The notes below the pieces were generated by a model. The model was not told where the DNA came from. It ran no database searches and saw only the letters and a program-made list of their open reading frames with translations. DNA of 33,368 nucleotides from an uncultured Pelagibacteraceae bacterium (GTDB taxonomy: Bacteria > Pseudomonadota > Alphaproteobacteria > Pelagibacterales > Pelagibacteraceae), in assembly GCA_902635975.1 (NCBI GenBank), contig CACPQC010000009.1, positions 1-33,368 of the forward strand. Reading direction: 5' to 3'. Each line of letters begins with the position of its first letter. Positions within the stretch are counted from its first letter, which is position 1. Below, piece after piece: positions 1 to 9,091 of this stretch. The position numbers and the translations under genes are program-made.

Positions 1-2050
1 TATTATAGTTCTGTTCAATAATTTTTATTGAGCCATCAATTCCTATTTCCTCACCATTATCATTTAAACTCTCAGACAAGCCATCGGTAAAAGCATAAAA
101 TCTTGAACCATTTAATTTCATTTTATGAATGTTATAAACATCTTTATGTTTTTGTTTGATAACTCCTAATGGAGGTGCTGAACTTTCGATCTGATTGTAT
201 TCACCATTGCTGTTTCGGATAACTGCTGGTTGATGCCCAGCATTAACCCATCTAATTTCATCAGATATTAAATTATATTCACCCACAATTGAAGTCACAA
301 ACATTCCTGCAGTTTTAGTGTTATTTAAATCATTGTTCATATGAAAAACCATTTCATCAGGATCTACTTTTGATTGAGATAAAACTTCAAATAAAGTTGA
401 TGCTTTAGCCATAACCATTCCAGCATGAATACCTTTTCCAGCCACATCGGCTATGACAAAATAAATGCTATCATTGTGAGGATAAAAACTGAAAAAATCG
501 CCAGATACTTCTCTTGCAGCAATATTAATTCCATGAACGGGATAATTTTTTAAATTTCTTTTTGGTAAAAAATTTTCTTGAACTTTGACTGCAAGTTTAA
601 CCTCTTTTGAAATTCTTTCACGCCATTTATTTTTTTCCTCCTCACTTGTCTCAAGCTTGCTCATTAACTTATTATAATATAGACCAATGACTCCACCTGC
701 GGTAAATGGATCTTGAGGACCTCTAATTTTAAGATCACCAGATATGGATTGTTTATCTAAAATTGAAATTAAATCATGTTCAATAGAAACCGCATTATGT
801 TCAGCAATATTTAATCCAAGCTCCTCTTGAGCTGGACCTACTCTTAGTGGATAAAATTTATTAATAATATTTAAAATCACAAAAGATGAAATAAATGTAA
901 AAGCTCCAATACTAATTACTCCTATAAATTGAGTTTTGACTTGTGAAATTCTATCAAGTCCGGTATCTAAAATACTTAAGTCACTAAAAAAACCAACTGC
1001 TAATGTTCCCCAAATTCCTGCAGCTAAATGAACTGGTACGGCACCAACTACATCATCGATTTCAAATTTATTTAAAATTTCATTTACAGTTACCGCTATA
1101 ATTGCACCGACAATTCCAACAAAAATTGAAGTCACTGATGTCATTGAATTACATCCGGCTGTGATTGAAACTAAACCTGCTAATGGTCCTAAGATAATAT
1201 AAAAAGGATCAGGCTTTTTAAACTTATAATAAGAAATACCTAAACCAGTTAATAAGCCAAATGCAGCGGCTAAAAAAGTATTAATTAAAATTAATGGAAC
1301 TGTTTCATCCATTGCACCATTACTTCCACCATTAAACCCAAACCAACCAAACCATAAAATTAAAGCTCCTAAAACGGCTAGAGGAAAACTTGATCCTGTA
1401 AATTTACCCTTATTAGCTTCGGAGTATTTACCAATTCGAGGGCCTAAAATTATTACCGCAGCAAGTGCAATCCATCCCCCAACAGAATGAACAATTGTAC
1501 TCCCAGCAAAGTCAACAAACCCTAAATCTGAAAGCCATCCTGTTGCTTTTACTTCACCTGTTACGTTTAATAATTGATTTACAGTATCATATTTTGATAG
1601 ATAACTTGAGGACCAAGCCCAATGACCAACTATAGGATAAATTATTCCAGTTGCTAAAACTGTCATTATTAAATATCCATTAAACTTCATTCTTTCAGCA
1701 ACAGCTCCTGAAATTATTGTTGCAGCGGTTGCAACGAACATTGCCTGAAAAACAAAGTAAGTCATGTATTCGGCTTTATCAGTTTTGAAGAAAAATAAAT
1801 CAGTACCAAAAAATCCATTATACGATGTGCCAAACATCAAGCCAAATCCAAAAATCCAAAATATAACTACTGAAACTCCAAAATCTGCAGCATTTTTTAA
1901 AGCAACGTTAATGCTGTTTTTATGTCTTGATAAACCAGTTTCCATACACATAAATCCTGCTTGCATAATGAAAACTAAAATTGCACAGTTGATGACCCAC
2001 AAAGAGTCGATATTGCTCATTAGAATATCAATTGCTTCTTGGGGCATCAT
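1..2050 (-). CDS. amt: Ammonium transporter (Amt) fused to a C-terminal RsbU/SpoIIE-type PP2C serine phosphatase; C-terminus truncated by the window edge
   Basis: Own reverse-strand translation from ATG 2050: MMPQEAIDILMSNIDSLWVINCAILVFIMQAGFMCMETGLSRHKNSINVALKNAADFG; twin-His regions STIVHSVGGW and VGAVPVHLAAGIWGTLAVG. The frame stays open through VGPAQEELGLNIAEHNA into RISKEVKLAVKVQENFLPKRN...REVSGDFFSFYP...VIADVAGKGI...FTDGLSES. I checked the Amt/PP2C junction (about 602-960) for stops and found none. Confidence 0.93.
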   Translation of the reverse strand, partial: MMPQEAIDILMSNIDSLWVINCAILVFIMQAGFMCMETGLSRHKNSINVALKNAADFGVSVVIFWIFGFGLMFGTSYNGFFGTDLFFFKTDKAEYMTYFVFQAMFVATAATIISGAVAERMKFNGYLIMTVLATGIIYPIVGHWAWSSSYLSKYDTVNQLLNVTGEVKATGWLSDLGFVDFAGSTIVHSVGGWIALAAVIILGPRIGKYSEANKGKFTGSSFPLAVLGALILWFGWFGFNGGSNGAMDETVPLILINTFLAAAFGLLTGLGISYYKFKKPDPFYIILGPLAGLVSITAGCNSMTSVTSIFVGIVGAIIAVTVNEILNKFEIDDVVGAVPVHLAAGIWGTLAVGFFSDLSILDTGLDRISQVKTQFIGVISIGAFTFISSFVILNIINKFYPLRVGPAQEELGLNIAEHNAVSIEHDLISILDKQSISGDLKIRGPQDPFTAGGVIGLYYNKLMSKLETSEEEKNKWRERISKEVKLAVKVQENFLPKRNLKNYPVHGINIAAREVSGDFFSFYPHNDSIYFVIADVAGKGIHAGMVMAKASTLFEVLSQSKVDPDEMVFHMNNDLNNTKTAGMFVTSIVGEYNLISDEIRWVNAGHQPAVIRNSNGEYNQIESSAPPLGVIKQKHKDVYNIHKMKLNGSRFYAFTDGLSESLNDNGEEIGIDGSIKIIEQNYN

Positions 2051-2061
2051 TTAGAAAATTA

Positions 2062-2349
2062 TTATCTATAAATACTCATTGGATCTTGAATGCAATCCAT
2101 TTGCTCTAAAGTTTCAAAAAATATTTCGCTTAGTTCCGAGGAATGAGTTGTTGGGCAAATATTATTATTAATCTCATCAATATAAGTTTGCTTTGCATTA
2201 TTCATAGCTAAAGAGCTAGATAATGAGCTTGATGCTTGTAGAATGCTACCAGTCTCAACCAAGGTATAACTTGGTCCAATCATTGAAGTATACTGGCCAC
2301 AGCTGCTCAATATAGGTACCAATAAAAATACAAAAAGGATTTTTTTCAT
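2062..2349 (-). CDS. Small putative lipoprotein of unknown function
   Basis: ORF with signal peptide and lipobox (MKKILFVFLLVPILSSCG), immediately upstream of amt-PP2C on the same strand. Confidence 0.75.
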   Translation of the reverse strand: MKKILFVFLLVPILSSCGQYTSMIGPSYTLVETGSILQASSSLSSSLAMNNAKQTYIDEINNNICPTTHSSELSEIFFETLEQMDCIQDPMSIYR

Positions 2350-2432
2350 AACACGAACTTATTTAATTTTTTGATTTTCACAATGAAACAAAGTATCCAT
2401 TTTGAGTAAAATTTTATCATATTTATCAAGAT

Positions 2433-2678
2433 TTAATCTCTCTTTTTCCAAATTAGATAAAAGATAAATGGCACAATAGCTGGTACAAGACCAAACCAAA
2501 TCCATTCATCCCATTTAAAGCTTTTGTCAAATCCCGGATTTTTTATACCATTCCACCAGATCAGATAGCCGATGAAAATCATCCAGATGATACTTAAAGT
2601 TGAAAATATTTTTATTAAGCTTGATTGATTGCCAGAAAATAATTTTTCAATGAATTCTTTGAAATTGTTTTTAAACAT
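2433..2678 (-). CDS. Small membrane protein of unknown function
   Basis: 81 aa ORF with two hydrophobic segments, same strand as the pilin genes. Confidence 0.6.
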   Translation of the reverse strand: MFKNNFKEFIEKLFSGNQSSLIKIFSTLSIIWMIFIGYLIWWNGIKNPGFDKSFKWDEWIWFGLVPAIVPFIFYLIWKKRD

Positions 2679-2695
2679 TTTATTTCTGACATTTA

Positions 2696-3115
2696 TTAAA
2701 AATTATTTGCCCCTTTAGTATTTAAAGTAAGTTCTTCACCATCTATACATGCGGTGCCATCCCACATACAAGCTTTTACGACAAAACCTGTGGTGTGGGT
2801 GTCCACACAAAATCTATAACCTTCAGCAGCAACAACAGGCTCATCTGCTGTTGTTTCAAATAAATCTGTATTGATTGCATCAGTATTATCTTGGCTAGGT
2901 GTACATCCACTTTGAACAAAATAATCACCATAAATTGACTGGTATTCTTGTTCTTGAAGTGCGATTTGTTGCATAGAGTTTTGTGCAGCAGATTTTTTGG
3001 CACCACCTACATACCCATTATATGCAACTGTACCAATGGCTGCGAGGGTTCCGATGATTGCAACTACTATTAGCAGTTCAATCAAAGTAAAACCTCTAAT
3101 AAGTTTAACTTGCAA
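2696..3115 (-). CDS. Type IV pilin, class III signal peptide
   Basis: RGFTLIELLIVVAIIGTLAAIGTVAYNGYVGGAKKSA: cleavage G, F+1, E+5, hydrophobic helix. Start is TTG; an in-frame TGA sits two codons upstream. Confidence 0.9.
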   Translation of the reverse strand: MQVKLIRGFTLIELLIVVAIIGTLAAIGTVAYNGYVGGAKKSAAQNSMQQIALQEQEYQSIYGDYFVQSGCTPSQDNTDAINTDLFETTADEPVVAAEGYRFCVDTHTTGFVVKACMWDGTACIDGEELTLNTKGANNF

Positions 3116-3148
3116 AGTTCAGCACTTTTGTTTTTGTACTATCAGCAA

Positions 3149-3628
3149 TTATTCAAATACTTGAACTGTCGTTGTAAGGGCAGTTTCTGTACAATCCTTA
3201 TCCCAACATGTTGTAATCAATATTTTCTGTGTAGTGCCTGCATCAGCTTTTGTAACTACTACATTGCCTCTTACTTTATCAGTATCAGTAGGTGTTGTTC
3301 CAACCACTGATAACCCTCCATCATAAGGATCTTTATCTTGCAATACTGTTCCACCTGTTAGTACCGTAATAATAGCATCTGTAGTAGAAGTACATGTAAT
3401 AGTACCACCCATGATAGTAGCGTTTTCATCTAATGCACATTTTGCAGCTTCATTAGCAATATACTTTGCTACACCATTATGTATTGATTTTGTAGAATTC
3501 TCTCTTGCAGCTCCAATATACCCGTTATAAGCAACTACTCCTACAGCTGCCAATGCACCAATAATTGCAACAACAACTAATAATTCGATTAACGTAAAAC
3601 CTTTTTTGTCTTTATTTTTATTAGTCAT
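3149..3628 (-). CDS. Type IV major pilin-like protein
   Basis: KKGFTLIELLVVVAIIGALAAVGVVAYNGYIGAARENS. Preferred start ATG 3628 (MTNKNKDKKG) preceded by an AGGGAGG-type Shine-Dalgarno; the listed ORF start at 3688 is probably too long. Confidence 0.9.
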   Translation of the reverse strand: MTNKNKDKKGFTLIELLVVVAIIGALAAVGVVAYNGYIGAARENSTKSIHNGVAKYIANEAAKCALDENATIMGGTITCTSTTDAIITVLTGGTVLQDKDPYDGGLSVVGTTPTDTDKVRGNVVVTKADAGTTQKILITTCWDKDCTETALTTTVQVFE

Positions 3629-3673
3629 AGACCTCCCTAAAATTTTAATATTTTTCATATAAAACCCATTCTT

Positions 3674-3719
3674 AATATTTATAACCATATGTAAAGAATA
3701 TTTATAACCATATGTAAAG
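3674..3719. repeat. Two perfect tandem copies of a 23-bp unit AATATTTATAACCATATGTAAAG
   Basis: Copies at 3674-3696 and 3697-3719, directly adjacent, upstream of the pilin start. Confidence 0.95.
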
Positions 3720-3831
3720 AATGAAGTTGTGAAATTAAAGTAAAAAAAGCTATTTTTTTATAAATAAGTGTTCATTTTGGCTCAAATTTGCGATTTTAAT
3801 AATTAATTAATAATGCTATCACTACATCTTC

Positions 3832-4131
3832 ATGAGTTATAAAATTACTGAAGACGGAAACACATCCACAGTTTTTCTTGATGGAGAAATTGATATGGAT
3901 GTGACTGAAAAAGCAAAAGAGGTTATTTTACCATTAGTTGAGGCTGGAAAAGAAGTTCACCTTAATCTTAAAGATGTTTCTTATATGGACTCATCTGGAA
4001 TATCAGTTCTAATTGAAAGTCATCAAAAAGCTTTGGAGAATAATACTAAGGTTGTTGTCAAAGAAGTCAGTAAGTCTGTTCTAAAAGTGATCATGATGGC
4101 TAAGTTGGAACAAATATTAAACTTAGAATAA
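3832..4131 (+). CDS. STAS-domain anti-sigma factor antagonist (SpoIIAA/RsbV-like)
   Basis: 99 aa; LNLKDVSYMDSSGISVLIESHQKA contains the canonical DSSG phosphorylation-site motif. Confidence 0.9.
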   Translation: MSYKITEDGNTSTVFLDGEIDMDVTEKAKEVILPLVEAGKEVHLNLKDVSYMDSSGISVLIESHQKALENNTKVVVKEVSKSVLKVIMMAKLEQILNLE

Positions 4132-4544
4132 TGGATTTATCAGAGTCTAAAGATTTTCTTGTGCATACTGCAAGCTTAAAAGAGGTAAGAGTCTTCTCAA
4201 GGGAAGTATTTGAAAAACTAAAAATAAATAATGATCTAAAGGAAGAATTGGTTTTAGCAATTGCTGAAGCAGCCCAAAATATAGTTAAACACGCATATAA
4301 AGGTGTTGAAAATACCGCTGACCACATGCAAATAAAAATTTCTCTTAAAGACGATAATTTAGAAATTGGGTTTTTTGATAAAGGAAAACCTGTTGTAGAA
4401 GAGAATATTCAACATAGAAAATTAGATGATATCAAACCCGGTGGTTTGGGGACTTTTTTTATAAAACAAATAATGGACGATGCGGTTTTTAAAAAAGATC
4501 AACAAAAGTGGGTCAATCATTTAATTTTATCTAAAAAAATTTAA
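4131..4544 (+). CDS. RsbW/SpoIIAB-like HATPase serine kinase / anti-sigma factor
   Basis: N-box ELVLAIAEAAQNIVKHAYKG and G-box PGGLGTFFIKQIMDD; start overlaps the STAS stop (TAATG). Confidence 0.88.
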   Translation: MDLSESKDFLVHTASLKEVRVFSREVFEKLKINNDLKEELVLAIAEAAQNIVKHAYKGVENTADHMQIKISLKDDNLEIGFFDKGKPVVEENIQHRKLDDIKPGGLGTFFIKQIMDDAVFKKDQQKWVNHLILSKKI

Positions 4545-5788
4545 CCCCCCATAATCGCACCAACATTAAATATTGGTGAATACATCGCAATCATCAAACC
4601 ACCAATCATAATACCCATAAATACAATCATGATTGGCTCAATCAAACTTGACATATTATTTACGGCAGTGTCAAATTCACTCTCATAATATTTTGCAACT
4701 GAATTGAACATTTCATCTAGTTGTCCAGTTTGCTCACCAACAGAAACTAGTTGACTGAATGTTGGTGGGAACAGTGGTTCTTTTAAAAATAACTTTGTTA
4801 GTGTGTCACCTGAAAATACTCCTTTTTTTACATTTTCTAAAGCTTCTGTGACTACAACATTTTTACTGACGGACTTAGAGATTTCTATACTTTCTAATAA
4901 ATTCACCCCTGCCGCACTTAAATTTCCCATGATTAATGAAATTTGAGCTATTAAAGATTTTAAAATTAAATCCCCAAACACTGGTAATTTTAAAACTTGT
5001 TTATGCCACATATATTGTATTTTCGCATTTTTAGTTGTTAGGTACTTAAACAAAAAGTAACCTCCAACTAAAACTAAAAATAAAATTTTTCCACCAGCAC
5101 CTCTTAGAAAATCACTCATACCCATTATTATTGCTGTGGGTTTAGGTAAAGCAATACCCATACCTTCGTACATTTCAGCAAAGACTGGAACCACTTTGAC
5201 TAACATAAAAGCACTTACAACCATAGCAGTGGTAAACATTATGCCAGGGTACATAAGAGCACTTTTGATTTTTTTTTTAATTTTTTCCTTTTTTTCTAGA
5301 TCATCTACAATTTTCAAGAGAAAAACATCTAACTTACCACTGGCCTCACCTGCTTTGATTAAGTTTACATAGACATTATCAAAATATTGAGGATATTTTT
5401 CAAAATTTTTTGACAATGTTATTCCTCCCTCTAAGCCCTTTCTTATATCTTCGATTACTTCCTTAATTGCCGGGGACTCGAGTTGATCTCGTAGCATTGC
5501 AAGTGTTTGCAAAATCGGCAGTCCTGCTTTTACCATCGTTGCAAACTGTTTTGAGAATATTAAAATATCTTCTACTTTTACTTTTTTCTTACCAAATAAG
5601 GAAAGGCCTTTACTTTTAGCTTTAGTATTATCTTTTTTTTCGCCTTTTTTCTTCTTGGTTTTAACTAAATTTGTAATGATAAGTTTTTGCTCTTTAAGTT
5701 TAAAGGATGCTTCGTCCTGATTGAGAGCCTCTATCTCACCCTCAACATATTTTCCTGCAGAAATGCCTTTGTAAGCAAATAATTCCAT
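4541..5788 (-). CDS. pilC: T4P inner-membrane platform protein PilC (GspF family)
   Basis: FSKQFATMVKAGLPILQTLAMLRDQ, LIKAGEASGKLDVFL, VGEQTGQLDEMFNSVAKYYESEFD, C-terminal PIMIVFMGIMIGGLMIAMYSPIFNVG. Confidence 0.96.
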   Translation of the reverse strand: MELFAYKGISAGKYVEGEIEALNQDEASFKLKEQKLIITNLVKTKKKKGEKKDNTKAKSKGLSLFGKKKVKVEDILIFSKQFATMVKAGLPILQTLAMLRDQLESPAIKEVIEDIRKGLEGGITLSKNFEKYPQYFDNVYVNLIKAGEASGKLDVFLLKIVDDLEKKEKIKKKIKSALMYPGIMFTTAMVVSAFMLVKVVPVFAEMYEGMGIALPKPTAIIMGMSDFLRGAGGKILFLVLVGGYFLFKYLTTKNAKIQYMWHKQVLKLPVFGDLILKSLIAQISLIMGNLSAAGVNLLESIEISKSVSKNVVVTEALENVKKGVFSGDTLTKLFLKEPLFPPTFSQLVSVGEQTGQLDEMFNSVAKYYESEFDTAVNNMSSLIEPIMIVFMGIMIGGLMIAMYSPIFNVGAIMGG

Positions 5789-5790
5789 TG

Positions 5791-7542
5791 TTAACTAGCT
5801 GATAATACCCGTTCAAATTCCCTAAAATTTAAGTCTCCATTTGCAATCATTCTTCTGCCCATATCTTGCATGGTTTGAAAACCCTCTTTTATTGCGATTT
5901 CTCTTAATTCAGGTGTTGTTGCTTGTCTTAAAATTGCTTCTTTAATTGGTTTTGAAACAACTAATATTTCATAAATTCCTTGTCGACCTTTATATCCGCT
6001 GTCTTTACATTTTGCGCAACCTTTTCCCTTAGTCGCTTTTGTTCTTGAAGCTTGCTCAGGCGAAAAACCAAGGTCAGTTAAAACTTTTGGAGTTACATCT
6101 TCATCAGGAACTCTACAATCTTTGCAGTTTTTTCTAGCTAATCTTTGAGCAAGAACTAATTGTGTTGCAGCACTGATTAAATAATCAGGTGTTCCCATAT
6201 TTTGCAAACGTGTAATAGTACTTGGAGCATCGTTAGTATGCAGTGTGCTAAATACTAAGTGACCTGTCAATGCAGCTTTTAATCCAATGTCAACTGTCTC
6301 TTTATCCCTCATCTCTCCAACCAAGATTATTTCAGGGTCTTGACGTAAAAAAGATCTCAGTGCAGATGCAAAAGATAAACCTATATCATCTTTAATTTGA
6401 ACCTGTCCGACACCATCTAATTCATATTCGACAGGATCTTCTGCTGTTAAAATATTTAAGTGAGGTTTGCTTACCTCTTTTAAGATACTATAGAGTGTGG
6501 TTGATTTACCTGAACCAGTGGGCCCAGTAACCAGAATTAAACCTTGAGTGCTATGAATAGATTTCCTCAAATTTTTTAAATCCTGATCTTCAAAATTTAA
6601 TTGTTCAAGTGTTATATCCCCTGCGTCCTTATTAAGAATACGCATTACAATTCTCTCATTATTGGCTGTCGGTAAAATTGATAATCTTAAATCTACTACC
6701 TTACCATCTATTTTAAAATTTATTGCTCCGTCTTGAGGTAATCTTCTTTCTGCAATATCCAATTTACCCATAATTTTAAATCGGGTTACGACAGCTCCGT
6801 AATTATCATGTAAAAATTTTTTATACTCCTCCTGCTCTTGAAGCATTCCATCTAATCTGTATCTAACACGTGATGAGAATCGATAAGGTTCAATATGAAT
6901 ATCACTAACTCCTAATTTAATCGCCTCTGCTACAACTGCAGTACTGAATTTGATTACTTCAGACTCGTTTTCTAAAGCTTCAACTTCCTCTTCTGGTTTT
7001 TCCTCTAAAACTTCTCCAGCATCACCAAGATCTGAGTCAAACGTTTTAGTTTTTTCTTTACGTTCTTCTCTTATAGCTTCAGTCGTTACCTCTCCAGTTT
7101 CACTTTGTAGTTTTTGAATAAATTCAGATATTTGCGATACTTTAGCAGCATGAAGTTCAATATTTTTTTTTGTGATTGCTTTTAAGTTTCTCATTAATCC
7201 AAGTTTCGAACTATCTGAAATTGCTATGTGTAGATCTTTCCCATCAACTTTAAATGGCGCAACAAAATTCATGTTAATGTAATTAGATGGCAGAACAGAT
7301 TTAATTTCATCGGTAATTTGAATTTTTGATAAGTCTGCAACTTCTAGGCTTTGCTCTTTAACTAAAACATCTAGAATTTTATCTTCATCACACAGTTTTA
7401 ATTCAAAAACTGCATCAATTTGTGATTTATTTTTTTCAGTGCTAACTTTTTTAATATTAGGTAAATCTTTTCCTGAAATAATATCGTTATCAATTAAAAC
7501 ATTGATTAAGTTAATTTCACTTTCTCTACTAATTTTTAACAT
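5791..7542 (-). CDS. pilB: T4P extension ATPase PilB (GspE family)
   Basis: Walker A GPTGSGKSTTLYSIL, LRQDPEIILVGEMRDKETVDIGLKAALTGHLVFSTLHTND, tetra-Cys CKDC...CAKC. Start probably MLKISRES at 7542 rather than 7563. Confidence 0.96.
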   Translation of the reverse strand: MLKISRESEINLINVLIDNDIISGKDLPNIKKVSTEKNKSQIDAVFELKLCDEDKILDVLVKEQSLEVADLSKIQITDEIKSVLPSNYINMNFVAPFKVDGKDLHIAISDSSKLGLMRNLKAITKKNIELHAAKVSQISEFIQKLQSETGEVTTEAIREERKEKTKTFDSDLGDAGEVLEEKPEEEVEALENESEVIKFSTAVVAEAIKLGVSDIHIEPYRFSSRVRYRLDGMLQEQEEYKKFLHDNYGAVVTRFKIMGKLDIAERRLPQDGAINFKIDGKVVDLRLSILPTANNERIVMRILNKDAGDITLEQLNFEDQDLKNLRKSIHSTQGLILVTGPTGSGKSTTLYSILKEVSKPHLNILTAEDPVEYELDGVGQVQIKDDIGLSFASALRSFLRQDPEIILVGEMRDKETVDIGLKAALTGHLVFSTLHTNDAPSTITRLQNMGTPDYLISAATQLVLAQRLARKNCKDCRVPDEDVTPKVLTDLGFSPEQASRTKATKGKGCAKCKDSGYKGRQGIYEILVVSKPIKEAILRQATTPELREIAIKEGFQTMQDMGRRMIANGDLNFREFERVLSAS

Positions 7543-7543
7543 T

Positions 7544-9091
7544 CTATAAAACCCTTGGTGCAATAAATATTAACATTTCTGTTAACATATCCTGTTTTTC
7601 AGTTCCTTTAAATAAATTTCCTAGAACAGGTACATTTCCCATTCCTGGTAATTGTTGTTTGTTATTTTTTATCGAATTTTTCTTTATTCCGCCAATAACT
7701 ACTATATCTCCATCTGCAATCAAAAGCTTAGTTTCTATCTGCATAGTGTTTATTGACGGATCGGCACCCGCATTCGATTTGACAGAGTCATTTTTGACTG
7801 TAACATCTAAAAGTACATTTCCATCACCAATAATACTTGGTGTAACTGATAATTCTAGATTAGCTGGTTTAAATTGGACATCCGCTCCCTCTGAGCCTGT
7901 AGCCTGATATGAAATTTCTTCACCTTGTTTAATATTAGCTATTTGGTTATCTAATGTAAAAACTTTAGGATTAGATATAGTTTTTCCAAGACCAAGTTTT
8001 TCTAAAGCTTGTATTTCAGCTTTTAAAACTGCTGACCCCGTTCTTTTTAATATACCAATACCACTCGTTGCACCTATTGCAGATGAAGTAAAATCTGTAA
8101 TTTGTCCCTCACCACCTGAGACCGTACCTAGGGTTGGAGTAATTGGCCCATCGGTCGCTGCTCCTCCTATTGTACCACCAACAATCTCTTGCTGTCTTGA
8201 GTAGGCTGCTCCTAGTCTTGTACCAAGTGCTTTTTCAAAATCTGAATTTGCCTCAACTATAAATGCCTCAATTAAAACTTGTCTTGTTTTTACATCAATC
8301 TCACTAAGAATTTTATCTACCACATCTAAATCTTCAACCTTACCTCTTACGATAATTGATCTTGTTGTAGCTTCTTCAGTAATTTGTATTGGTGAAAAAC
8401 TACTTTCACCTGTAGTTGCAAATAATTCATTGATTGTAGTCTTAGCTTGTGCGGGTGAAATATAGTAAAGTCTAAAAATTTCAGAAACAATTGGCTCGAC
8501 TGAATCCTCTAATTCAACTTTCTTTTTTACGGCTGCGGCTCTCGTTGATTTATATGTCTCTTGAGCTGTTAAAGTGGAAGGTGTGTGTACTCTAATTAAA
8601 TTACTAGACACATCAATATCAGCAGCAAAATTTTTCATATCTAACAAAGCATTAAAAGCTTTATCCCAAGGAACATTAATCAATTCAGCAGAAATTGAAC
8701 CTGCTACCTCATCACCTACTAAAACATTAATGTCTCCAACCTTGCCCATTAATTGCATTGCTTCTGCATAATCCAAATTTTTAAATTTAAAGGATACAGT
8801 TTGTTTTAATTCTGTAAATTCGTCTGGTATCAATAAATAATTTCTTTTTTGTTGTGCTGATATTTTTTTTCTTTTTTGCAAAGCTTTTGTATCCCCTTCA
8901 ACTGGCTTAGGGCCCATCTCCACAGTTTTTTCAATCTCTATTCGTCCAGACTTTCTTATATCATCTTTTATAAGAGGTGTATTATGCTTGAAACCTTTAC
9001 CCTTTTTAGAAAGAGTATTAGACGCACATCCATTTAAAACTAAAAACAATAATGAGATTAAAGGAATTATTTTTAATAATCTAATATTCAC
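7544..9091 (-). CDS. pilQ: T4P secretin, PilQ/MshL type, lipoprotein signal
   Basis: Lipobox LFLVLNGCA; secretin core VLIEAFIVEANSDFEKALGTRLG and VVIGGIKKNSIKNNKQQLPGMGNVPVLGNLFKGTEKQDMLTEMLIFIAPRVL. Confidence 0.92.
   Translation of the reverse strand: MNIRLLKIIPLISLLFLVLNGCASNTLSKKGKGFKHNTPLIKDDIRKSGRIEIEKTVEMGPKPVEGDTKALQKRKKISAQQKRNYLLIPDEFTELKQTVSFKFKNLDYAEAMQLMGKVGDINVLVGDEVAGSISAELINVPWDKAFNALLDMKNFAADIDVSSNLIRVHTPSTLTAQETYKSTRAAAVKKKVELEDSVEPIVSEIFRLYYISPAQAKTTINELFATTGESSFSPIQITEEATTRSIIVRGKVEDLDVVDKILSEIDVKTRQVLIEAFIVEANSDFEKALGTRLGAAYSRQQEIVGGTIGGAATDGPITPTLGTVSGGEGQITDFTSSAIGATSGIGILKRTGSAVLKAEIQALEKLGLGKTISNPKVFTLDNQIANIKQGEEISYQATGSEGADVQFKPANLELSVTPSIIGDGNVLLDVTVKNDSVKSNAGADPSINTMQIETKLLIADGDIVVIGGIKKNSIKNNKQQLPGMGNVPVLGNLFKGTEKQDMLTEMLIFIAPRVL

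Noticed and set aside
1764-2054. 96-aa + strand ORF
   Set aside because: Antisense to the well-supported Amt N-terminus; no recognisable features.
2776-3006. 76-aa minus-strand ORF
   Set aside because: Out-of-frame overlap inside the pilin gene 2696..3115.
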